This document shows, one piece after another, positions 18,498 to 27,685 of a stretch of DNA of 64,000 nt (position 1 is its first letter; every line of letters begins with the position of its first letter). The translations under genes were made by a program, and so were the position numbers. Under the pieces are notes generated by a model that had not been told where the DNA came from, made no database searches, and saw nothing but the letters and a program-made list of their open reading frames with translations. The stretch covers positions 2,480,001 through 2,544,000 of the forward strand of contig NZ_JAJONA010000001.1 in NCBI RefSeq assembly GCF_024699985.1, written 5' to 3'. This DNA is from Phenylobacterium sp. J367. GTDB taxonomy: Bacteria; Pseudomonadota; Alphaproteobacteria; Caulobacterales; Caulobacteraceae.

Positions 18498-21400
18498 CTA
18501 GCCGCCAGTCACCCGGATCGCGTTGTCGTCGGAGTTGCGGTCGATCTGCTTGTTGTAGGGATCGACGCCGGCGTACTTCGGGGGCTTGTCGACGGTGACG
18601 GTGACCGTCTGCGAGCCCGTGCGGAAGGGCTGGAGCCGGAAGTAGGCCACGTCCTTCGACGAGAAGCCGCCCTTGCCGGGCTCGGCGGTGAAGACGCCCA
18701 CATCGAAGAGCTCGCCCGCGACCGGGGTCTCGGTCTCCTTGCCCTGGCCGTCGGCGTACATCTTGCGGGCCTCGACCGTCAGGGTGACGTCGTAGCGGCC
18801 GTCGACGCGCTTCCTGGCCACCGCCGTCTTCGTCTTGAGATCGTAGATGGTGATCTTCTCGACGAGGTCGGTGATGAGCTGCTGGGCCACGGGGTCGGCG
18901 CCGGCCTGGGCGCGGAGGGCGTCCACCAGGTCCTGGGAGCGCGGGTAGGGCGCGCCCTTGAAGGCGTACTGCTGGAGGACCTGGCGGAGCGCCGCGTTGA
19001 CCTTCGCCTCGCCCAGCCGGTCGGCCAGCAGGTACATGACGATGCCGCCCTTCTGGTAGTGGATGTAGTCCTGGTTCTCGACCCGGATGAGCGGCAGCTC
19101 CTCGACGGCCTCGCCGCCGCGGCGGCGAAGGTAGTTGTCCAGCTCGCGCTTCAGGAAGCGGCGGATGCCGTCGGGGCCGTGGATCTTCTCCATGACCTTC
19201 AGCGCCGAATAGGAGGCCAGCGTCTCGGACAGCATGGTGCCGCCCTGCATGTCGGCGCCGATCACCTGGTGCGCCCACCACTGGTGGCCGAGCTCGTGGG
19301 CGGTGACGTAGGTGACGAAGTCGACCTTCTCCTTGTCCCGGTTGTCGGCGATGAAGCCGATCGCCTCGGAGTAGGGCATGGTGTTGGCGAAGGCCTGGGC
19401 GAAGGTGGCGTAGCCCGGGAACTCCAGGATCCGCGCCTGCCGGAACTGATAGGGGCTGAACTCGGCCTGGAAGTAGTCGAGGCCGACCTGCAGCGCCTGG
19501 ATCATCCGGTCGACGTTGTAGGGATGCTGGGCGTCGTAATAGATCGCCAGCTCGACGCCCTTGTGGTCGACCTTCTTGATCGCGTAGCGCGCCGACTGCA
19601 CCGAGAAGAAGTTCAGCACCGGCGCGTCGGTGCGATAGCGGACCGTGCGGCGGCCATCGCGGGTGACGTCCGAGACGCGGTAGCCCGGCGCGATCGGGGT
19701 CTGGTCGGCGACGGTGGTGATGGTGATGTCGGCGTTCACCCAGTCGGCGTTGCCCACATAGTTGCGGTCCTGGGCCGAGCGGTCCTCCAGCTTGGCGGGC
19801 CGCAGCTCCGCCGGCAGGCCGTACTTGCGGCGCTTGGCGCGGTCGCGCAGCGACTGGTCGCGGCCCATGCCGATCGAGGGCGCGAACTCGAAGTTGTTCA
19901 CGAAGGTCCCGTTGTCGACGAGGCGGGTGGTGTTGCCGCTGTTCTTGAAGCCGCGCTGCTGCATGACCGTCTCGAAGACGAGCTCGACCGCCTGGCCGGG
20001 CTGGAGGGGCTGGGCGAGGCGGAAGATGCGGTAGTTGAAGCGCTCGTCGAAGCTGACCGTGGCCGGAACCGACAGGGTGAGCTTTCGCGCTTCGGTCTCG
20101 CGGTCCATGCGGACGTGCAGCTCGCCGATCGGGGCGGGGCTGTCGTTGACCATCCGGTAGGTGCCGCGGGTGACCAGGCGGGGCGCGTGCGGATCGAGGT
20201 CGAGGTCCAGCCGGACGTCGGTGACCGAGGGCTGGGGCAGGCGCTCGTACTTCAGGAACTGCTTCTCGTAGTCGGCCTGCCAACGTTCGCCGTCGAGGCG
20301 GGTGCGGTACTCGTTCCAGACGTTGGTGTTGAGGTAGATGAAGCCGCCGAAGCCCACGAAGGCGACCACGGACACGGCGGCGAGCGCGCCGGCCGGGCCG
20401 GTGAGGCGCCGGGGCAGGCGCTTCAGGCGCGGCGCGAGCCGGGTCTCGGTCCCGCGCCGCCAGAGGCCGTAGGCCAGCACCAGCAGGATCACCGCGAACG
20501 CCGTCCAGTAGGCCCGGAACCAGGCCGCGAAGCCGGCGAAGTCGCCCTGGCCGTTCATGTCGGAGAGCGGCACGGGCGGCGCGCCGCCGTAGTTGTATAG
20601 GTTGTGCTCGAAGCCCAGGTTGCCGAGTGTGATCGAGGCGATCAGGTAGAGGACCATCAGGCCCCAGCCGACGAACTTGTGAGGCGAGATCGCCTGGAAG
20701 AAGATCGCCAGCACCGCCACCAGGGTCCAGTCGATGGCGTTCGGGATCACGTACCAGACGAGGTACTTGCCGATGGCGACGTCGGTGTAGCCCTTGCTGA
20801 GCTGGATGATCACGCCGGCGATCGCGCTGACCAGCAGGGTGGCGAGCAGCACGAGGGTCAGCGCCAGGGTCTTGGGAACCACGAAGGCCCAGTCGGGCAC
20901 GGCGGTGGCGTCGATGATCTCGTGAGTCTTGCGGTCCCGCTCGCGCCAGACCAGTTCGCCCGCGTAGTAGATCGACACGATCATGGTGATGAAGGTGAAG
21001 CTGCCGTTCAGGGTGGAGATCACCCAGCGGGTCACCGGATAGATGTCGGTGCCGCCCTGTTCGGCGCCCAGCACCAGGCTGCCGGCCGAGTTGAAGAGGC
21101 CGAGCAGCAGCAGGACCACGAAGGCCGGGCTCTTGAAGACCTGCCCCATCTCGAAGCGCGTGCGCTTGGAGAGCCGCGCCCAGGCGGTGGCCGGGCCTTC
21201 GCTCGGGGCCGGCAGCGGGCCGGTGCGGACGGGCGGCGCCCTCGAGCTCGGCGGCGGCGCGCAGCTTGTCGAGCTTCTTCGCCTTCTTGCCGCGCACCTC
21301 GAAGCGGAACACCGCATAGGCCACGGCCAGGAAGGCCAGCGCCACCCCGACCCAGATCACCCGGTTCCAGAGCAGGGCGCCCTCAATGGCCGGCAGTGTG

Positions 21401-22086
21401 GTGTTGGCTTCCGCGGCGGTGAAGTAGCGGGTGGCCAGGGAGAAGGCGGCAAGGCCGAAGGGATCGGCCAGGGCGGCGATCTCGCGCCGCTCAGGGTCCC
21501 GCAGCGCCGCATTCATCACGATGTAGAGGACGAGGAAGGCCGCGACGCCGACGTAGGTCGCCATCATCGAGCGGGTGGCCGTGGCCAGCGAGAAGAAGAT
21601 CGCCGAGACCAGGAAGAGGCTCGGCAGCACGAGCCAGAGGTAGGCGAACAGGTAGTAGTCGAGGTGGTTCGGCCCGAGCGTCTCGGGGTCCACCCAGGGC
21701 ATCAGCGAGCCCAGGAAGATGGCCAGGGGCACGAACAGGAAGGACGCCGCCGTCGCCACGAAGGCGCCGGCGAACCGGCCGAACAGGTAGTCGAACTTGC
21801 GGATCCGCGTGGAGCGGATGATCGGCCCGTAGCCTGTCTCGTCGTCGCGGACGATGACGTTGGCCACGAAGGCCGTCGACACGAACATGAAGAACAGCGT
21901 CATGATCAGCATGGTCTGGCTGATCGCGCTGGGTGCGTTCTTGTGGATGTTGCCGCCGGACCCGATCTGGATCTGGTCGATGGTCATCGAGCCGAAGACC
22001 AGCAGGAAGAAGATCAGGCCTGCGATCCAGAAGATCGGCTGGCGGATCTGGTAGCGGAGCTCGAAGCCCGCGATCTTGCCGAACAT
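18498..22086 (-). CDS. ABC-2 type permease fused to M1 family aminopeptidase, frame broken near 21240
   Basis: About 1195 residues if one base is removed near 21236-21245. The N-terminal part is an ABC-2 membrane domain ('FELRYQIRQPIFWIAGLIFF', several spans to about residue 280), then, in the second frame, a second set of spans ('VVLLLLGLFNSAGSLVLG') and an M1 metallopeptidase with zinc motif 'VTAHELGHQWWAHQ' and downstream 'LSETLASYSAL' giving the third Glu ligand. Such ABC-2/M1 fusions occur in Caulobacterales and Bacteroidetes and probably act as an inner-membrane exporter coupled to periplasmic peptide trimming; substrate unknown. The ATPase is 16 bases upstream in the same operon. Confidence 0.85.
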
Positions 22087-22102
22087 GGGCGCGTCCTGGG
22101 CT

Positions 22103-22981
22103 TTAGGCCGCGCGCCGCGAGGCGGTCAGCGTGGAGAAGTAGACGTCCTCGAGGCCGCCCTCGACAGGCGTGAAGCCGGCGCCCGGCGACGTGTCGGAGA
22201 GCACGTGGACGACGGTGCGGCCGCCGGAGAGGCGGGTGGAGATCACCTCGTGGGCGGCGCGCGTGGCGTCCAGCTCGTGGCGGTCGATGGTCTTGGTCCA
22301 GATGCGGCCCTTGAGGTCGCCCATGAGCTGGGCGGGCGCGCCCTCCTTGAGGATCCTGCCGCCGGCGAGGATCGCCATGCGCGGGCAGAGGTCGGAGACG
22401 TCCTCGACGATGTGGGTCGAGAGGATGACGACGACGTTCTCGCCGATCTCGGCCAGCAGGTTGAGGAAGCGGTTGCGCTCCTCGGGGTCGAGGCCGGCGG
22501 TGGGCTCGTCGACGATGATCAGCTGGGGCCGGCCGATCAGGGCCTGGGCGATGCCGAAGCGCTGGCGCATGCCGCCCGAGTAGCCGGCGACCGCCTTCTT
22601 GCGCACGTCCCAGAGGTTCACCTGGTGGAGCAGGCCCTCGACCGTCTCCTTGCGCTCCGCCTTGCCGGCGATCCCCTTCAGGACCGCCATGTGGTCGAGC
22701 ATGTCGTAGGCGTTCACCCGCGGATAGACGCCGAAGTCCTGCGGCAGGTAGCCCAGCGTGCGGCGGAGCTTCTCGGGCTCCTTGATGACGTCGATGTCGC
22801 CGAAGCGGATCTCGCCGGAGGTCGGCGTCTGCAGGGTGGCGATGCTCCGCATCAGCGTGGACTTGCCGGCCCCGTTCGGGCCCAGCAGGCCGAACATCCC
22901 GGTGCCGACCTCCAGGTCGACGGCGTCGAGCGCCTTCGTGCCATTGCCGTACACGTGCGTCAGGTTCTTGATCGACAGCAT
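22103..22981 (-). CDS. ABC transporter ATP-binding protein
   Basis: 292 residues. Walker A 'GLLGPNGAGKSTLMRSIATL' (about 32-51), Q-loop 'LGYLPQDFGVYP', signature 'YSGGMRQRFGIAQALIG', Walker B 'LIIVDEPTAGLDPEERNR' and H-loop 'VVVILSTHIVEDV' are all present, so ATP hydrolysis should be intact. It belongs to the ABC-2 exporter ATPase class and surely pairs with the fused permease/peptidase encoded immediately downstream. The C-terminal 60 residues resemble a small accessory domain. Confidence 0.9.
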   Translation of the reverse strand: MLSIKNLTHVYGNGTKALDAVDLEVGTGMFGLLGPNGAGKSTLMRSIATLQTPTSGEIRFGDIDVIKEPEKLRRTLGYLPQDFGVYPRVNAYDMLDHMAVLKGIAGKAERKETVEGLLHQVNLWDVRKKAVAGYSGGMRQRFGIAQALIGRPQLIIVDEPTAGLDPEERNRFLNLLAEIGENVVVILSTHIVEDVSDLCPRMAILAGGRILKEGAPAQLMGDLKGRIWTKTIDRHELDATRAAHEVISTRLSGGRTVVHVLSDTSPGAGFTPVEGGLEDVYFSTLTASRRAA

Positions 22982-23078
22982 CGGATTTTCACCACCCCTC
23001 GTTGCGGGGGAGGCTGCACCGGAGGCGGTTACGCGCGCAAGTTAGGGATGCGTAACGTTTGGGGGCGGAGTGTTACTT

Positions 23079-23098
23079 CCCTCCCTGAATAGGGAGGG
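23079..23098 (-). terminator. Hairpin directly after map, class A repeat core
   Basis: CCCTCCCT-GAAT-AGGGAGGG, a perfect eight-base stem with a four-base loop, begins two bases after the map stop codon. It has the same core as the class A elements but is a single hairpin. No T-tract follows on the map strand, so termination would be Rho-assisted or the hairpin may protect the 3' end. Confidence 0.55.
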
Positions 23099-23099
23099 A

Positions 23100-23918
23100 C
23101 TAGGCGCTCAGCATCTCGGGCTTGAACTGGCCGGTAGGGGAGGCGCTGAAGATCTCGACGCCGGTCTCGGTGACGCCGACGGAGTGCTCGCACTGGGCCG
23201 ACAGCGACTTGTCGCGGGTGACCGCCGTCCAGCCGTCGGAGAGCAGCTTCACCGGGTGCTTGCCGAGGTTCACCATCGGCTCGATGGTGAAGAACATGCC
23301 GGGGCGGAGCAGCTCGCCCGTGCCCTTCTGGCCGAAGTGCAGGATGTTCGGCGTGTCATGGAACACCCTGCCCAGGCCGTGGCCGCAGAAGTCGCGAACC
23401 ACCGAGCAGCGCATGCTCTCGACGTAAGTCTGGATGGCGTGGCCGATGTCGCCGGTGCGCTGGCCCGGCTTCACGGCGGCGAGGCCGCGCTCGAGGGCCT
23501 CGTAGGTGACGTCCACCAGCCGCTTGGCGCGGGGCGCGACGGCGCCGACGCCGTACATGCGGCTCGTGTCGCCGTGCCAGCCGTCGACGATGACGGTGAC
23601 GTCGATGTTGACGATGTCGCCCTCGCGCAGCACGCGCTCGCCGGGGATGCCGTGGCAGACGATATGGTTCGGGCTGATGCAGGTGGTCTTGGTGTAGCCG
23701 CGGTAGCCCAGGCAGGCCGGGATCGCGCCGTGGTCGAGGATGAACTCGCGGGCCAGATCGTCGAGCTTCTCGGTGACCACGCCGGGGACCACGTGCGGGA
23801 TCAGCATGTCCAGACACTCGGCGGCCAGCTTGCCGGCGCGGCGCATGCCCTCGAAGTCCTCGGGCGTGTGGATCTTGATCTGGCCGGTGCGGTGTTCGCC
23901 GTCGAGGATGTCGGTCAT
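23100..23918 (-). CDS. map: Type I methionine aminopeptidase
   Basis: 272 residues. The enzyme removes the initiator Met from nascent proteins in the cytoplasm using a dinuclear metal site. Ligands and motifs are visible: 'HGIPGERVLREGDIVNIDVT' with the first Asp, 'YGVGAVAPRAKR', 'CGHGLGRVFHDTPNILHFG' (His ligand; H-G-x-G), 'MFFTIEPMVNLG' (Glu ligand) and the final 'QCEHSVGVTETGVEIFS' (Glu). Length slightly above the E. coli protein owing to an N-terminal extension. It is the third gene of a sfsA - TonB-like - map run on this strand, an arrangement frequently seen in alphaproteobacteria. Confidence 0.95.
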   Translation of the reverse strand: MTDILDGEHRTGQIKIHTPEDFEGMRRAGKLAAECLDMLIPHVVPGVVTEKLDDLAREFILDHGAIPACLGYRGYTKTTCISPNHIVCHGIPGERVLREGDIVNIDVTVIVDGWHGDTSRMYGVGAVAPRAKRLVDVTYEALERGLAAVKPGQRTGDIGHAIQTYVESMRCSVVRDFCGHGLGRVFHDTPNILHFGQKGTGELLRPGMFFTIEPMVNLGKHPVKLLSDGWTAVTRDKSLSAQCEHSVGVTETGVEIFSASPTGQFKPEMLSA

Positions 23919-24012
23919 GGGAGAGCTCTTGAGCGCGGGCGGCCTCAGACCGGGGCCGCCGTAAAGAGCCTATGTCGCAATCCCTGACCGGAAGTTCAAC
24001 GGCGGCGGGCGT

Positions 24013-24426
24013 TTAAGCCGCGATCTGCTTGGGCAGCGGCTTGTCGGCGAGTGGCTCGCTCTCGTCGGAGACCACGGACGAGAGCCCGGCGCAACTCGGC
24101 GGCTCGGCAGGGGGCTCGGCGCCGCCGATGCCCATGCTCATCGCCCGCCAGGCGCCGGTGTCGCCCGGCGGCTTCGGGAACGGCAGCTCCCGCAGCGTGC
24201 CGGCCGCCAGCGCGTCGACGCGGGCGTCGCCGGAGGGCTTCACCACCACGACCTCGGCGAGCTTGGTGGCGTCGGCGCCCCAGCGGACGCAGACCCCGAC
24301 CGTGCCCCGGATGTCGTCGTCGGCCGCGGGCGCGGCGGCGGGATCGACCACGGCCCCGGCCGCCACAGCGGGGATCGGCGACAGGACGGCGGCGGCGAGG
24401 GCGAGGGCGCGGAAGGATCGGTTCAT
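24013..24426 (-). CDS. Exported protein with TonB C-terminal-like domain
   Basis: 137 residues. Signal peptide MNRSFRALALAAAVLSPIPA, cleavage after AVA or AAG. Residues 40-100 ('GTVGVCVRWGADATKLAEVV', 'VVKPSGDARVDALAAGTL') resemble the carboxy-terminal fold of TonB-family energy transducers (x-V-x-V, G-D-x-x-L-D-x-x-A), but there is no membrane anchor or Pro-rich spacer, so it is a stand-alone periplasmic version. The tail from residue 100 is low complexity. Placed 47 bases downstream of sfsA and 94 bases upstream of map; function unknown. Confidence 0.6.
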   Translation of the reverse strand: MNRSFRALALAAAVLSPIPAVAAGAVVDPAAAPAADDDIRGTVGVCVRWGADATKLAEVVVVKPSGDARVDALAAGTLRELPFPKPPGDTGAWRAMSMGIGGAEPPAEPPSCAGLSSVVSDESEPLADKPLPKQIAA

Positions 24427-24473
24427 CAAGGGCCTCCGGGGCGCAAATGCCCGGAAGCGGAACGGCGTTCCCG

Positions 24474-25211
24474 CTATCCGGCGAGGACCTGAGGATTCCG
24501 TGCGCCGACCCAGGGCATGGGCCGGGTCAGCCGGACGCCCGTGGTGTCGATCTCGCAGCCGTAGACCAGGACCTCGACGCCCTGCTCGGCGACTTCGGAG
24601 AGGGCGGCGGCGAAGGTCGGGTCGCAGTCGGCGGCGGGGCTGAAGCGGCTGCAATCGGTGCGCTGGACGACGAACAGGACGATGGCGCGGTCGCCTTCCG
24701 TGACCGTGTGGGCGAGCTCGCGCAGGTGCCTGGTGGAACGGGCGGCGACGCAGTCGGGGAACTCGGCGAGCCCGTCCTGGCGCTTCAGGTGGCAGTTCTT
24801 CACCTCGAGCCAGGCTCTCGGACGGCCGGGATGCTCCAGCAGGAAATCGACGCGGGAATTGGCGCCGTACTTCACCTCTCGCCGGTGGACCTCGTAGCCG
24901 GTCAGCTCGGGGATGGCGTCGGCGGCGAGCGCCTCGGCGACCAGGCGGTTGGGGTGCAGGGTGTTGATGCCGACGAGGCCGCCGTCGGCCTCCACGAGCT
25001 CAAGGGTGTGGCGGAGCTTTCGCTTCGGGTCGTCGGAGGTGGAGACCCAGGCGGGCAGGCCCGGCGTGTTCAGCCCGAGCATCGCCCCGGGGTTCGGACA
25101 GTGGGCGGTGATCGCCGTCCCGTCCTCCAGGACCACGTCGGCGAAGAAGCGCTTGTACCGGGCGACGAGGGTTCCGCGGAGGAGCGGCGAGGGGAAGAGC
25201 ATGGTGGGCAT
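24474..25211 (-). CDS. sfsA: Sugar fermentation stimulation protein homolog SfsA
   Basis: 245 residues. '[17 protein letters not shown]' then '[12 protein letters not shown]' at the N-terminus (an OB-fold-like DNA-binding region) and a PD-(D/E)xK nuclease-like core '[14 protein letters not shown]' and '[11 protein letters not shown]' (E-x-K) are SfsA hallmarks. '[15 protein letters not shown]' and 'LFVVQRTDC' follow. SfsA binds DNA non-specifically and its in vivo role is unsettled. Either Met1 or Met4 may be the start. Upstream lies the nested inverted repeat at 25235-25377 and divergent cinA. Confidence 0.92.
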   Translation of the reverse strand: MPTMLFPSPLLRGTLVARYKRFFADVVLEDGTAITAHCPNPGAMLGLNTPGLPAWVSTSDDPKRKLRHTLELVEADGGLVGINTLHPNRLVAEALAADAIPELTGYEVHRREVKYGANSRVDFLLEHPGRPRAWLEVKNCHLKRQDGLAEFPDCVAARSTRHLRELAHTVTEGDRAIVLFVVQRTDCSRFSPAADCDPTFAAALSEVAEQGVEVLVYGCEIDTTGVRLTRPMPWVGARNPQVLAG

Positions 25212-25234
25212 CTCTGCTTGCGCTTCTCTCCGAT

Positions 25235-25377
25235 GTCATCCCGGTTTCGCCGCAGGCGAAGACCGGGACCCAGGAAGCGCGGCGGTGAAGGAAGGGCGGG
25301 GGCGAGAAGCCAGGCGCAACGGGCGTGGGCGGTGGCTACTGGGTCCCGGTCTTGGGCTTCGCCCAAACCGGGATGAC
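25235..25377. repeat. Nested inverted repeat between sfsA and the CinA-like gene (class C)
   Basis: Outer arms GTCATCCCGGTTT at 25235-25247 and AAACCGGGATGAC at 25365-25377; inner arms AGACCGGGACCCA at 25260-25272 and TGGGTCCCGGTCT at 25340-25352. Short hairpins (CGCC-GCA-GGCG, GGGC-TTC-GCCC) sit beside the arms. Only one copy is seen in the window. It lies between divergent genes, where a terminator is not expected, so it may be a mobile REP-like element. Confidence 0.7.
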
Positions 25378-25469
25378 ACGTAGAGGGAAGGACGCGTGGT
25401 TCCTTCCTTGACCGCGTCGGAGGCCACGGCTCCAATCGTGGTGGAACGTGTTTTCAGTGAGGGAAGTCG

Positions 25470-26228
25470 ATGTCTGAGGATCGCGTCACGGCCGGCGTGC
25501 TGATCATCGGCGACGAGATCCTTTCCGGGCGGACGCAGGACACCAACCTTCGGGACATCGCGCGGTATCTGGGGGTGCACGGCGTGGACCTGGCCGAGGC
25601 CCGGACCGTGCCGGACGTCCTGGAGGAGATCGTGGCGGCGCTGGACGCGCTCCGGACGCGCTACGACTATGTGATCACCACGGGCGGGATCGGGCCGACG
25701 CACGACGACATCACCGCCGACGCGGTGGCGGCGGCGTTCGGGGTCGAGCTGATCGAGCATCCCGAGATCCTCGCCATGATGACCGCGCGCTGGGGCGACG
25801 AGCTGAACGCCGCCAGGCGGCGCATGGCGCGGGTGCCGGTGGGCGGCGAGCTGGTGAAGAACCCCGTCCAGGGGCCGCCGGGCTTCACCATCGGCAACGT
25901 CTTCGTGCTGGCCGGCGTGCCGCAGATCATGCGTGGGATGCTGGAGGACGTGGGGCCGCGGCTGAAGGGCGGGGCCGTCACCGTGTCGCGGACCGTGCGG
26001 GTCGAGGGCTCGGGCGAGGGGGTGATCGCCGCGCCGCTTGAGGCGGTGGCCAAGGCCCATCCCGACCTGTCGCTCGGCAGCTATCCGTTCTTCACGCCGG
26101 AGGGGTACGGCTCCAACCTCGTGCTGCGGGGCCGCGATCCACAGGCGCTCGCCTCGGCTGTGGATGAATTGCTGAACGCGCTCCGCGCGGCCGGCATCGA
26201 GACGGTCCGAGAGATCGAACCTGCCTGA
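25470..26228 (+). CDS. CinA-like competence/damage-inducible protein (molybdopterin-binding domain only)
   Basis: 252 residues, start supported by GAGGGAAG. The N-terminal half is the MoaB/CinA molybdopterin-binding fold: 'AGVLIIGDEILSGRTQDTN' and 'YDYVITTGGIGPTHDDITAD' (T-G-G-I-G-P-T-H-D-D-x-T). The second half is the CinA KH-like region ('GPPGFTIGNVFVLAGVPQIM'). The pyridine-nucleotide amidohydrolase domain of full-length CinA is absent, so the NMN deamidase part must be elsewhere or lost; ADP-ribose pyrophosphatase activity is known for the COG1058 domain. Divergent from sfsA. Confidence 0.88.
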   Translation: MSEDRVTAGVLIIGDEILSGRTQDTNLRDIARYLGVHGVDLAEARTVPDVLEEIVAALDALRTRYDYVITTGGIGPTHDDITADAVAAAFGVELIEHPEILAMMTARWGDELNAARRRMARVPVGGELVKNPVQGPPGFTIGNVFVLAGVPQIMRGMLEDVGPRLKGGAVTVSRTVRVEGSGEGVIAAPLEAVAKAHPDLSLGSYPFFTPEGYGSNLVLRGRDPQALASAVDELLNALRAAGIETVREIEPA

Positions 26229-26321
26229 TCCGGTTACGGCGGTGTGACATCGGGTTGATTTGTTCCGTGGCCGTCGTTCGGCTATGTCTTGAGCCAGACC
26301 GTCTCCGGGGAGCGCCAGTCC

Positions 26322-26582
26322 ATGATCGCCATCACCTTCGCCGCCGTCCTCATGATGGCCGACACCACGGCCCAGGCGGCGCAGCCGGCGCCGGTCGCCG
26401 AGCAGCCCGCCAAGAAGGGCAAGGTGAACAAGAACGGCCTCGTCTGCAAAAAGGAGGCGGTCCTCGGCTCCAAGCTGCCCACCAAGGTCTGCATGACCCA
26501 GGAGCAGTGGGACGAGCGCCGGATGATCGACCGCCAGAACACCGAGCAGCAGCAGCGGTTCAACCCCCAGCCGGTGGGTTGA
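26322..26582 (+). CDS. Small secreted protein with Cys pair
   Basis: 86 residues from ATG 26322 (GGGGAG about 11 bases upstream). The first 20 residues, MIAITFAAVLMMADTTAQAA, are a plausible signal peptide ending at AQA-A. The mature part is basic then glutamine-rich, with 'NGLVCKKEAVLGSKLPTKVC' placing two cysteines 16 residues apart that could form a disulfide in the periplasm, and 'MTQEQWDERRMIDRQNTEQQ'. A similar C-x(n)-G-S-x-x-x-x-x-x-C-x-x-x-x-x-W pattern is common in small exported proteins of Caulobacterales and Sphingomonadales. Function unknown. Confidence 0.65.
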   Translation: MIAITFAAVLMMADTTAQAAQPAPVAEQPAKKGKVNKNGLVCKKEAVLGSKLPTKVCMTQEQWDERRMIDRQNTEQQQRFNPQPVG

Positions 26583-26635
26583 TTCCGGGCGCCGCGCGCG
26601 CCTGATTCCCATAGCTGTCAAACGATCTTCACAGC

Positions 26636-26644
26636 TGTGGATAA
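26636..26644 (-). promoter_or_regulatory. Perfect DnaA box (TTATCCACA on the minus strand)
   Basis: TGTGGATAA is the exact reverse complement of the consensus DnaA box. It lies in the 130-base gap upstream of the ParA-like gene, next to an AGCTGT...ACAGCT inverted repeat (26614-26619 / 26631-26636). A single box is not an origin, but it could couple the ParA-like gene to DnaA or titrate DnaA. Confidence 0.4.
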
Positions 26645-26714
26645 GTCTGCGCATCCTTAACGCCTGGGAACCCTCCGGAGAGGGGGTTGCCGCGATGGAT
26701 TGGGGGGCGCGCAG

Positions 26715-27446
26715 GTGAAGACGCTTGCCGTGATGTCCCGCAAGGGCGGGGCCGGAAAGACGACGGTCGCGGTCAACCTGGCCCTGGCCGCCCGCGCCAT
26801 GGGCGTGAAGGCCCTGCTCGCCGACGCCGACCCCTTGCGCAGCGCCTGCGAAGTCCTGCGCGAGCGGGAGGAGGCGGCCTCCCTGCTGTTCGAGACCAGC
26901 GCGGCCAAGCTCTTCGCGCTCACCGAGGCCTGCCGGCGCGGCGGGGCCGAACTGCTGATCATCGACACGCCGGCGGCGCCCGAGATGGACGTCTCCGAGG
27001 CGGTGAAGGTGGCCGACCTGTGCCTGGCGGTGGCGCGCCCGACCTACCTCGACCTGGCCGCGGCGGTGCGCTCGGTGGCGATCATCCAGCGGCTGGGCCG
27101 CGATGGCGTCATCGTGCTGAACCAGTGCGCGCCGGCCCGGAACGGCGTCGAGCCGCCGGCGGTGCTGAAGGCCTTCGAGGCGCTGAGGTTCGCGGGCCTG
27201 CCGGTGGCGGGCGCAGCGCTGCGCTCGCGGCTGGTCTACCAGACGGCGTTCGCCCAGCAGCGCTCGGTGCTGGAGATCGACGGCGAGGGCCCGGCCTCGG
27301 CCGAGGTGAAGGCGCTGTTCGCCGAGGTCTGGAAGCGGATCAACGGCGAGAAGCCCGCCCCGGTCCGCACGGCCAACGACGACCTGGCGAGGCCGTGGAT
27401 GATCCCCCGCGCGCCGGGCGTGACCTTCGTCCAGCCGCCGGCCTAG
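26715..27446 (+). CDS. ParA family ATPase
   Basis: 243 residues from GTG 26715, which follows the G-run at 26702-26707; a TTG at 26700 adds five residues. 'MSRKGGAGKTTVAVNLALAA' is the deviant Walker A of ParA/MinD proteins with the signature Lys (K-G-G-x-G-K-T-T), 'LLADADP' the switch I/A' region, and 'LLIIDTPAAPEMD' Walker B. There is no ParB-like gene nearby, so this is an orphan; relatives position cell-surface or chemotaxis complexes or plasmids. The C-terminal 30 residues are Pro-rich and variable. An exact DnaA box lies 70 bases upstream. Confidence 0.85.
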   Translation: MKTLAVMSRKGGAGKTTVAVNLALAARAMGVKALLADADPLRSACEVLREREEAASLLFETSAAKLFALTEACRRGGAELLIIDTPAAPEMDVSEAVKVADLCLAVARPTYLDLAAAVRSVAIIQRLGRDGVIVLNQCAPARNGVEPPAVLKAFEALRFAGLPVAGAALRSRLVYQTAFAQQRSVLEIDGEGPASAEVKALFAEVWKRINGEKPAPVRTANDDLARPWMIPRAPGVTFVQPPA

Positions 27447-27519
27447 GTCGGTCCAAGAACCCACGAAGAAGGACGGCGAAGCGGTCGGACGGATCCGCTT
27501 GGCCCGGAGGCAGCGGGCT

Positions 27520-27616
27520 CCTTCTGTGTGTTTCTGTGGTTCCCATTCTGCAGCCCCGCGGCGGCGCTGACGTCGCAGGATTCAAACCACAGAAACACAC
27601 AGAACCACACAGAAGG
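27520..27616. repeat. CA/GT-rich inverted repeat, class D
   Basis: A perfect 20-base pair of arms at 27522-27541 and 27585-27604 (ACCACAGAAACACACAGAA on the right arm), with a GC-rich 43-base centre, followed by a partial second unit ending in CAGAAGG. It occupies the 239-base gap between the ParA-like gene and the convergent nucleotidyltransferase. Base composition (AT and CA rich) is unlike the rest of the window; a related larger element is at 49003-49293. Confidence 0.7.
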
Positions 27617-27685
27617 CGGGCCGTCGGCGACGTTCGTGGTGCGCCGCGTTCGTGGATCTATGGCGCGGCTGCGCCGCGCGGCGCG

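Noticed and set aside
26600..26715. Replication origin near the ParA-like gene
   Set aside because: Only one DnaA box is present, with no AT-rich unwinding region or box cluster.
25236..27464. 742-codon minus-strand frame opposite the CinA-like and ParA-like genes
   Set aside because: No recognisable domain, Arg/His/Gly-rich; plus-strand genes have strong motifs and start signals.
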